Translations under genes and position numbers: made by a program
Assembly: GCA_040758525.1 (NCBI GenBank)
Contig: JBFLVQ010000104.1
Coordinates: forward strand, 1-18,905
Reading direction: 5' to 3'
Length of the DNA stretch: 18,905 nt
Source: JBFLVQ01 sp040758525
GTDB lineage: Bacteria; Acidobacteriota; Blastocatellia; Chloracidobacteriales; JADJPF01
In this document: piece by piece, positions 14,724-18,905 of the stretch
Position numbering within the stretch: position 1 is the first letter of the stretch
Layout: each line of letters begins with the position of its first letter
The notes under the pieces: generated by a model
Told to the model about the DNA's origin: nothing
What the model saw: the letters and a program-made list of their open reading frames with translations, nothing else
The model's database searches: none

Positions 14724-15117
14724 GCCAGACACTGCCATTTTCTGTTAAGGCCAACGTCTGGTGGTGCCCTGAGATAATCTGAATGTGTTGGAAATCATTG
14801 CAACTAAACATATTCTGCTTAGCTGGCTGTAGTGGAAATTTACCAGCTAACACCCTTAAAGTCGTGAGACAATTAACCCTTGATCGTGAGACCACTTTTA
14901 GTGAAAAGCTGCAAATGGCTATAGTTAATGGCAAAAATCAAAAATGATACTACAGCCATCTGCAGTGATACTTCGATTCTTTTTACGTAAAATGTGAAGC
15001 TGCCATATTATCACCTTATCTGAATCAGTAGTAAATTCAGTGATGACTGTATTTGACATTAGGGCGACAGCAGGTTGATTTTCCTCTGCTTTTCGTCCAG
15101 GGTGAGGTATGGCAGCA
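14724..15117. other. Non-coding interval with paired direct repeats
   Basis: No convincing gene is seen. CCAGAC (14725-14730) and GTCTGG (14756-14761) form a hairpin just after the membrane protein gene, without a T-run. TCGTGAGAC occurs twice, at 14862-14870 and 14884-14892, 22 bp apart. A minus-strand frame 14925-15134 (69 codons, TTG start, no ribosome site) overlaps the end of the ORF at 15118-15354 and could be its decayed continuation. Confidence 0.4.
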
Positions 15118-15354
15118 TTATTGTTTATACTCAATTCTGAATGTCACTAAATCATCCTTAAACCAATCTGCTGCTAACGTCATAATGATGGATGGGTTAG
15201 TCTTATGTGAGCGCTGGATAATGATCTCTAGTGTACTAGCGTCCTTGTGTTCAATTGAATTGACTATGGACAAGCCTAATGGTACTAAGGCTTCCTTAAA
15301 GCGTTTCAACTCTGTACGCACAGTATCTGTATCGTGTAAGGTAAGATGCATCAT
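15118..15354 (-). CDS. Small hypothetical protein
   Basis: This 78-codon frame begins MMHLTLHDTDTVRTEL and ends VTFRIEYKQ. The alternation of a charged amphipathic helix (VRTELKRFKEALVPLGLS) and strand-like segments (STLEIIIQRS, NPSIIMTLAADWF) suggests a real small alpha-beta protein. I recognise no family. The ribosome site is weak (GAG about 10 bases upstream). The opposite strand has an overlapping frame of 110 codons with cysteine- and serine-rich composition, which I regard as a shadow. The gene lies downstream of, and in the same direction as, the LuxR-type gene. Confidence 0.4.
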   Translation of the reverse strand: MMHLTLHDTDTVRTELKRFKEALVPLGLSIVNSIEHKDASTLEIIIQRSHKTNPSIIMTLAADWFKDDLVTFRIEYKQ

Positions 15355-15367
15355 ATATCGTTATACT

Positions 15368-15637
15368 CTAAACTGGATAGTTTGAAGAACAAACTACTTT
15401 GGTCAAGTGATTTGGTGTGAGGATTAGCAGAGAACACTCGTCTACTACCTGCCGATTTGAACCATACCATGGTAATCTAGTTACAATAATTAACGCGCGG
15501 CACTGGCTTACTCGTAAGAGTAATCTGACAAGTGGCACTTTCTGCGACTCTGTGCCTCTTCCAGTGCCGCGCTGAATCTTCTGGGCGCTCGCTGCTACTG
15601 TGACTTCTCTTGTGCCACTAAGAGTGTCCATCCTCAT
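15368..15637 (-). CDS. Doubtful 89-codon frame overlapping the LuxR-type gene
   Basis: The ATG of this frame overlaps the TGA of the LuxR-type gene in an ATGA arrangement, which is typical of translational coupling. Against this, the frame covers a block of strong inverted repeats (15495-15572 and others), and its translation (MRMDTLSGTREVTVAASAQK...) looks like low-complexity non-protein sequence. There is no recognisable domain. It may be a coupled small protein or merely an open frame across a structured repeat. Confidence 0.22.
   Translation of the reverse strand: MRMDTLSGTREVTVAASAQKIQRGTGRGTESQKVPLVRLLLRVSQCRALIIVTRLPWYGSNRQVVDECSLLILTPNHLTKVVCSSNYPV
15495..15572. repeat. Long inverted repeat with 12-bp perfect arms
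   Basis: GCGCGGCACTGG (15495-15506) is the exact reverse complement of CCAGTGCCGCGC (15561-15572), with 54 bp between. Inside, TTACTC/GAGTAA (15509-15524) forms a small hairpin. AGTGGCAC (15531-15538) also pairs with GTGCCACT (15612-15619), outside the main stem. The arms are far more GC-rich than the surrounding DNA. It resembles a palindromic intergenic repeat or miniature element, or a structured RNA. Confidence 0.6.
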
Positions 15638-15933
15638 AGTGAACTTTGCTGCTCCAAGATCTCTTTAGCAACTGTCCGCTTTACCTGATAGCTGCGATGT
15701 TGCTGAACACTGGTCAGTCCGCTACGAATGGCATATTTGACTAGTCCTGGCAAATCACCGATCTGCAATTTCATCATGACACGCGCTCGATATGATTCCA
15801 CTGTACGCCTTGATATCTCTAGGGTGTTTCCCACCTCCTCATTGCTATAACCATCTGCCAGCAACTTCACTACCTGTTTTTCACGTTCTGCTAGTTTATT
15901 TTCTAAGATTCCTTTACGCGAACCGAATTGCAT
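15634..15933 (-). CDS. Stand-alone LuxR/GerE-type helix-turn-helix protein
   Basis: This 99-residue DNA-binding protein carries a LuxR-type four-helix domain at about residues 11-70. It has LAEREKQVVKLLADGYSNEE (the usual LTxREREVLxLxAxGxSNxEI), then ISRRTVESYRARVMMKLQI with the recognition helix, and GLVKYAIRSGLT typical of NarL-family ends. Normal members carry an N-terminal receiver or ligand domain of about 120 residues; this one has none. The start is well supported by GGGAGG 8 bases upstream, so it appears to be a genuine single-domain regulator and not a 5' truncation, although it may descend from a NarL-type regulator. A C-terminal tail of about 25 residues is extra. The target is unknown; nearby palindromes are candidates. 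Confidence 0.85.
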   Translation of the reverse strand: MQFGSRKGILENKLAEREKQVVKLLADGYSNEEVGNTLEISRRTVESYRARVMMKLQIGDLPGLVKYAIRSGLTSVQQHRSYQVKRTVAKEILEQQSSL

Positions 15934-16096
15934 TTATTTAACCTCCCAACTTATTTATAGACCATCTCTACTATTACCACAGTAATCTTGCTGAACTTGA
16001 TATTTTTTACTTATGATCAGCAGTATTAACTGTCTATATATCTAATAACGGATTTGGAGGGATTTTGTATTCTGGTAAGGTGATATTTTTTGAAAA

Positions 16097-16117
16097 AGTA
16101 GCAGTTCTATTGCTACT
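16097..16117 (-). terminator. Intrinsic terminator (minus strand)
   Basis: On the minus strand AGTAGCA (16117-16111) and TGCTACT (16103-16097) form a 7-bp stem with a 7-base loop. It is followed directly by TTTTTC (the continuing A-run on the plus strand at 16093-16097). This would end a transcript coming from 16120-16620. The stem is only moderately GC-rich. Confidence 0.5.
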
Positions 16118-16440
16118 ACTTAATAGACTGGCAGGCTCGTCTAGGCTTTAACATCTGAGCATATTTATCAACAATGATAAACGCTTCAGAGCGCTTGGCT
16201 GAGGGTGAAGCAAGGCATCGCGCGAAAACGCGATAAATCTCCTGCAAAAAAATAAGCGAAACAACTACTATTTCACCATTCCAATACGGATGCGACTCCA
16301 GCCATTGAGTCGTTGAAATTACTCTCAATATCACAGGCGTCGCGGCTCTTTGAACTCTAAATAGGGGTTGTTGCAGGAAGGCTGCAACGTAAAATTTAGA
16401 CCACTAAGTAGAGAAATAAGATTATCGCGGGGACACCGCG
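16118..16440 (-). ncRNA. Hairpin-rich segment ending at a terminator: candidate structured RNA
   Basis: Successive perfect hairpins occur: CGCGG/CCGCG (16426-16440), GTTGCAG/CTGCAAC (16370-16388), ATCGCG/CGCGAT (16217-16234), CGCT/AGCG (16182-16193) and TTTATCA/TGATAAA (16164-16181). They are followed by the minus-strand terminator at 16097-16117. A 72-codon frame (16116-16334, GTG start) crosses this block; its translation resembles no family and it has no ribosome site, so I prefer a non-coding reading. A repeat cluster or decayed coding DNA is the alternative. No matching RNA family is recognised. Confidence 0.3.
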
Positions 16441-16620
16441 AGTGGGGATGGGATGTCGCTGGACTCCCCAATGAACCACGTACATATCAGCACAAAGGCG
16501 GTCTCGGCTAGCACGGTCGATCAACAGATAGTGTATACCTTGCCGTTTGAGAGCCAGTGCCGTCGTTAAACCTCCTGGGCCAGCACCAGCTATGAGAACA
16601 TCATAGTGTGATGTATACAT
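16396..16620 (-). pseudogene. Truncated FAD-dependent oxidoreductase (N-terminal fragment)
   Basis: The first 36 residues are a textbook FAD-binding beta-alpha-beta unit: strand YDVLIAGAG, GxGxxG loop (GAGPGGL), helix TTALALKRQG and strand ending in the acidic LLIDR that contacts the ribose. Enzymes with this start are normally 350-550 residues long, but after about residue 40 the similarity stops and the frame ends at 74 residues. The tail sequence coincides with a hairpin-rich segment (CGCGG/CCGCG at 16426-16440), suggesting that a deletion or insertion removed the rest of the gene. No strong ribosome site precedes ATG at 16620. It is very unlikely to be functional. Confidence 0.72.
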
Positions 16621-16689
16621 AGGTCAACCAGAGCAATAAAAACGATCGACATTCAAATTAATATCTATAACACACAACAAAAACGGTTA

Positions 16690-16702
16690 TGATATCGTAT
16701 CA
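16690..16702. promoter_or_regulatory. Small palindrome in the divergent region before the zinc-ribbon gene
   Basis: TGATA (16690-16694) and TATCA (16698-16702) form a 13-bp dyad, ending 8 bases before the ATG at 16711. In this position it could be an operator or interfere with ribosome binding. The interval otherwise holds nothing recognisable. Confidence 0.2.
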
Positions 16703-16710
16703 AGATAGCT

Positions 16711-17097
16711 ATGAATAACAAATTAAAGATAAGAACTGAATCATTACCTGAACGCTGTGAGATATGTCATCAGGCGGATTGCTTTGACGCTACGACTAAT
16801 CATTGTTCTCGTTGTGCAGATATAACTATCAATACTTATCAGCGTTCCATTATTAGTGTTCATTCCAGCTTACCCTATACTCCTACACATTGGGTAGAAA
16901 AGGAGATTAATGGTATCTTCACTCCACCAAAAAACTCTGATATGACATCTCTACCAATAGTTGTTTCCTCGCTATTGACAGATCTATCTAACATTGTAGA
17001 TTCAGAAAAACTCTCCCACTACACTAAAGTCCGGTTTTATATTGTTATTATAATTATTGCTATGCTGCTTAACTGTCTGCTTAGCTTAATCCAATAA
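16711..17097 (+). CDS. Zinc-ribbon tail-anchored membrane protein
   Basis: This 128-residue protein has an N-terminal Cys cluster (Cys16, Cys19, Cys24, Cys32, Cys35: CEICHQADC ... CSRC) that should bind zinc. A polar middle of about 65 residues follows, then a C-terminal membrane helix at about 106-126 (VRFYIVIIIIAMLLNCLLSL), ending three residues later. The plan is a cytoplasmic zinc ribbon tethered to the inner membrane. It resembles the arrangement of the zinc-ribbon protein next to the kinase, but without an outer domain. No family name is recognised, no strong ribosome site is seen, and no partner is adjacent. Confidence 0.68.
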   Translation: MNNKLKIRTESLPERCEICHQADCFDATTNHCSRCADITINTYQRSIISVHSSLPYTPTHWVEKEINGIFTPPKNSDMTSLPIVVSSLLTDLSNIVDSEKLSHYTKVRFYIVIIIIAMLLNCLLSLIQ

Positions 17098-17160
17098 ATT
17101 TTATCAATCACGATATAAGAAAGACTGATGATAGATAGCAGCGATCTGTAGTCGCACAAC

Positions 17161-17751
17161 CTAATCACGAGGACGCATTAATTCTTCTAAGCGAGCCTTT
17201 ACTTCTGGCCACTCTGTATCGATCACACTGAAACATATACTGTGTCTCTTTCGTCCATCTGGCTGCACCATGTGATTGCGTAATACCCCTTCTTCTTTTG
17301 CCCCTATTCTCTTGAGTGCTATACATGACTTCTCATTCAGGCTATCAACCGTGAAACCTACTCGTAGACATTGCCACTCCTCAAACGCATGTCGTAGCAA
17401 TAGGTACTTCGCCTCTGTATTGACTGCGCTACGTTGCCATTTTGGCGTGACCCAACTCGCGCCAATATCTAGCCTACGGTGGTGTGGCTCTATGTACCAA
17501 TAACCGGTTGCTCCTACAGGATCACCAGTTATTTTCGAAATAATTGTGAATGGGAGTGCCGTTTTAGTTTCAGCCATCTTCACAACTGTATTAATGAATC
17601 CACGCATCTGTTCCTCAGACTGTAGCGCGAAAGGCATCCAGCGCCAGATTTCTGGATAGGCGGCAGCAACACTAAGTCCAGATGCATGCTCGATCGTCAA
17701 AGGCACTAATTTGACGTGTTTACCATCAAGAATAACTGGTCCTATTTTCAT
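17161..17751 (-). CDS. GNAT family N-acetyltransferase (RimJ/RimL-like)
   Basis: This 196-residue protein transfers an acetyl group from acetyl-CoA to an amine. It carries the RimJ/RimL-type layout. The N-terminal strand is VILDGKHVKLVPLTIEHASG, and GDPVGATGYWYI with HRRLDIGASWVTPKWQRS forms the central strands. The acetyl-CoA loop region follows (NTEAKYLLLRHAFEEW), and the conserved late segment is VDSLNEKSCIALKRIGAKEEG, then LRNHMVQPDGRKRHSICFSV. The length is normal. The usual Q/R-x-x-G-x-G/A loop is not clear (KWQRSAVNTEAK), as in many members of this branch. The substrate is unknown; ribosomal protein or small amines are possible. AGGAG lies 6 bases before the ATG. A terminator-like structure lies in its probable leader. 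Confidence 0.9.
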   Translation of the reverse strand: MKIGPVILDGKHVKLVPLTIEHASGLSVAAAYPEIWRWMPFALQSEEQMRGFINTVVKMAETKTALPFTIISKITGDPVGATGYWYIEPHHRRLDIGASWVTPKWQRSAVNTEAKYLLLRHAFEEWQCLRVGFTVDSLNEKSCIALKRIGAKEEGVLRNHMVQPDGRKRHSICFSVIDTEWPEVKARLEELMRPRD

Positions 17752-17823
17752 TTGTACTCCTAGTCAATTATATACTGAGCTGATATTAAGTCTAAATCAG
17801 AAGGCAGTAGTTGAATGGTAACA

Positions 17824-17857
17824 GAAAAAGCCAGACAAACGCACGGTCTGTCTGGCT
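17824..17857 (-). terminator. Strong intrinsic terminator upstream of the acetyltransferase gene
   Basis: On the minus strand AGCCAGACA (17857-17849) pairs perfectly with TGTCTGGCT (17837-17829), a 9-bp GC-rich stem with an 11-base loop, followed by TTTTTC. On the plus strand no T-run follows, so it acts only on minus-strand transcripts. No minus-strand gene lies between it and 18094, so it ends either an unannotated small RNA or the leader of the acetyltransferase message. Confidence 0.7.
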
Positions 17858-18094
17858 GAAGACGACGAATTGAGTAAACTGAGAAGAGTTACTCATTCTA
17901 TGGGTAGAACCACTATAAGATTACTATCTCTCTGTAACAGCCTTATCAAAGTGTTGTAAAATGTTTGTAACCAACCAGAGAATTTCGTCAAACTAACTCC
18001 CACATCATAGGTATATGTTTCTAGTGTATTCCCGAATCCATTCTCTTTCCCCTTCTGCTAAATTATCCTCACTTTAATTGAGGAGACAAATAGA
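17858..18094. other. Intergenic region with a second hairpin and possible sRNA/leader
   Basis: TGAGTAA (17871-17877) pairs with TTACTCA (17889-17895), a 7-bp stem placed just before the terminator in minus-strand reading. The region also holds the divergent promoter of the secreted Sm-like gene. A 34-codon minus-strand frame starting MSNSSQFTQF crosses the terminator stem and is probably chance. No recognisable riboswitch consensus is seen. Confidence 0.35.
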
Positions 18095-18511
18095 ATGAAT
18101 ACATTGAAGAAGTGCTTTATCATTACTTTGATCGGATTGTTACTGCATACTACTCTATTTGCACAGCCAATCTATGCCGGCGAGAAATTAACACCTGCAC
18201 AAGTGAAAGCCGCCATTGCCAACATTGGCCAGCATAATCGTAATATGATAAAGATCAAACTATCCAATAAGAAGAAGCATAAGGGTTTTGTACGCTCTAT
18301 TGAAGAAGATCAATTTATTCTCATTGATACTAAGCAAGGTGCACTGACAATACCTTATGCCGATGTTCAAGAGCTAAAAGAGCAAGACCCCAAACAAGAC
18401 GATTTAGGTACATTTGCTAAAAAAGAAGGAATAAAAACAGGTTTGGCAATTGGGGCAGCAGCAGCGGTGGTTGGCATTGTTGTGGCAATCGTAGCTGCGC
18501 AGGCTGATTAA
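18095..18511 (+). CDS. Secreted small protein with Sm-like barrel and C-terminal membrane helix
   Basis: This 138-residue protein starts with a signal peptide (MNTLKKC, then FIITLIGLLLHTTLF, cleavage probably after QPIYA). A short helix (LTPAQVKAAIANIGQ) is followed by a strand-rich segment (MIKIKLSNKKKHKGFVRSIE, then DQFILIDTKQGALTIPYADV) that follows the KVKLxNGxKxxGxI...FxLxD...IxYxDV pattern of Sm/Hfq-like small barrels. A Gly/Ala/Val-rich membrane helix is near the end (GLAIGAAAAVVGIVVAIVAA). It is therefore probably exported and anchored, exposing the barrel outside the cytoplasm. GAGGAG lies 9 bases upstream of ATG. Function is unknown; the barrel assignment is by pattern only and RNA binding is not implied. 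Confidence 0.75.
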   Translation: MNTLKKCFIITLIGLLLHTTLFAQPIYAGEKLTPAQVKAAIANIGQHNRNMIKIKLSNKKKHKGFVRSIEEDQFILIDTKQGALTIPYADVQELKEQDPKQDDLGTFAKKEGIKTGLAIGAAAAVVGIVVAIVAAQAD

Positions 18512-18548
18512 TGATCAAAGTAAACTAGCCAATACACACTTCTACATA

Positions 18549-18617
18549 CTTGTCTGAGCTGGTATAGATGGATAGGATCGCCTCTTCAAACTCCTTCCTC
18601 AACTCAGCTCAGACAAG
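18549..18617. terminator. 13-bp perfect inverted repeat between convergent genes
   Basis: CTTGTCTGAGCTG (18549-18561) is the exact reverse complement of CAGCTCAGACAAG (18605-18617), with 43 bp between. It lies in the 113-bp gap between the convergent Sm-like gene and ABC ATPase gene and may end both transcripts. The T-runs are weak and the loop is long, so a repeat element is an alternative. Confidence 0.45.
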
Positions 18618-18624
18618 CCTTTAC

Positions 18625-18905
18625 TCAATCTGCTTGCTGCATTGTAAGGACAGCCCAATCATCAAGTGATTGCCCTTCGGGTAACAGAACCCCTTTCTCA
18701 AGATATCTCACCTTGGTTGCAAACTTAGCGGCATGTGGATCGTGAGTAACCATAATAATTGTCTTCTCGTATTCTTGATTCAGTTTTCTCAGCAGCATAA
18801 GCACCTCTTGTGCGGAACTGGCGTCAAGGTTACCGGTTGGCTCATCGGCAAGAATTAGGTCTGGATCGGTAACAATTGCTCGTGCGATTGCTACACGTTG
18901 CTCCT
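18625..18905 (-). CDS. ABC transporter ATP-binding protein, LolD/MacB type (C-terminal part)
   Basis: The last 93 codons of an ABC ATPase are present; the N-terminal part lies beyond the right edge. The sequence begins within the signature region (EQRVAIARAIVTDPDLILAD) and continues with Walker B and the catalytic glutamate (LILADEP), the D-loop (TGNLDA) and the switch histidine (IIMVTHDP). The DEPTGNLD wording is typical of LolD/MacB/FtsE-type exporters. A tail of about 25 residues (LEKGVLLPEG ... LTMQQAD) follows. The TGA is at 18627-18625. The partner permease would be expected outside the window. The protein powers transport of lipoprotein, peptide or drug; the substrate is not determined. 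Confidence 0.92.
   Translation of the reverse strand, partial: EQRVAIARAIVTDPDLILADEPTGNLDASSAQEVLMLLRKLNQEYEKTIIMVTHDPHAAKFATKVRYLEKGVLLPEGQSLDDWAVLTMQQAD

Noticed and set aside
14659..14934. A 91-codon minus-strand frame
   Set aside because: It overlaps the end of the membrane protein gene, has no ribosome site, and its composition is that of shadow sequence.
15053..15385. A 110-codon plus-strand frame
   Set aside because: It is antisense to the better-looking 78-codon protein at 15118-15354 and lacks a ribosome site and domain signature.
16116..16334. A 72-codon minus-strand protein (GTG start)
   Set aside because: There is no ribosome site or recognisable domain, and it spans several perfect hairpins; a structured non-coding reading is preferred, though not proven.
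1..18905. CRISPR array, tRNA, rRNA or complete insertion sequence
   Set aside because: I saw no regularly spaced direct repeats, no cloverleaf or rRNA sequence, and no transposase frame in the window.

Overview
The window looks like a piece of a chromosome from a moderately AT-rich Gram-negative bacterium. My best inference is Acidobacteriota, perhaps the Blastocatellia. The reasons are an N-terminal zinc-ribbon Ser/Thr kinase with a C-terminal propeller, a DUF4388-J-J-TPR scaffold protein, a stand-alone pseudopilin, a tetheless c-heme chemoreceptor and a secreted Sm-like small protein. No rRNA or tRNA is present to confirm this. Most genes carry clear AGGAG-type ribosome binding sites, which I used to choose starts.

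Layout. (1) Positions 1-3021 hold an ECF42-type sigma factor (minus strand) divergent from a DGPF/YCII protein, followed by a PhnB-like VOC protein and a DoxX-like membrane protein. The 75-bp divergent region contains a recognisable ECF42-type promoter (TGTCGA-N17-CGA). Its -35 box is also, read on the other strand, the -35 of a sigma70-like promoter for the sigma gene. (2) Positions 3055-3407 are a graveyard: a group II intron domain V/VI remnant abuts a frameshifted response-regulator receiver remnant. (3) Positions 3409-5388 encode a methyl-accepting chemotaxis protein with a c-type heme motif in its periplasmic sensor. (4) After 700 bp with no convincing gene, 6090-9865 carries a pseudopilin, a zinc-ribbon membrane protein and a membrane-anchored Ser/Thr kinase with an unusually long activation segment. 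(5) Convergent to these, 9914-12052 encodes the DUF4388 / double J-like / TPR protein. (6) Positions 12534-14723 carry a secreted five-bladed beta-propeller (GH43/GH32-like fold), a small orphan and a four-helix membrane protein. (7) Positions 14724-16710 are gene-poor and rich in inverted repeats, with a stand-alone LuxR-type DNA-binding protein, small dubious ORFs, a truncated FAD-enzyme start and a hairpin-rich segment ending in a terminator. (8) Positions 16711-18905 hold a zinc-ribbon tail-anchored protein, a RimJ/RimL-like acetyltransferase preceded by a leader terminator, a secreted Sm-like protein and the C-terminal end of a LolD/MacB-type ABC ATPase.

How it works together. The clearest functional unit is the ECF42 module, with the sigma factor controlling its neighbouring DGPF gene and perhaps the VOC and DoxX genes. 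The second is the pilin - zinc ribbon - kinase cluster, which reads as a sensory and surface unit. No complete mobile element, CRISPR array or defence island is visible. The most unusual signals are regulatory or structural RNA/DNA elements: the shared -35 promoter, the leader terminator before the acetyltransferase, the hairpin-rich minus-strand segment at 16097-16440 and the long inverted repeats near 15500 and 18580.
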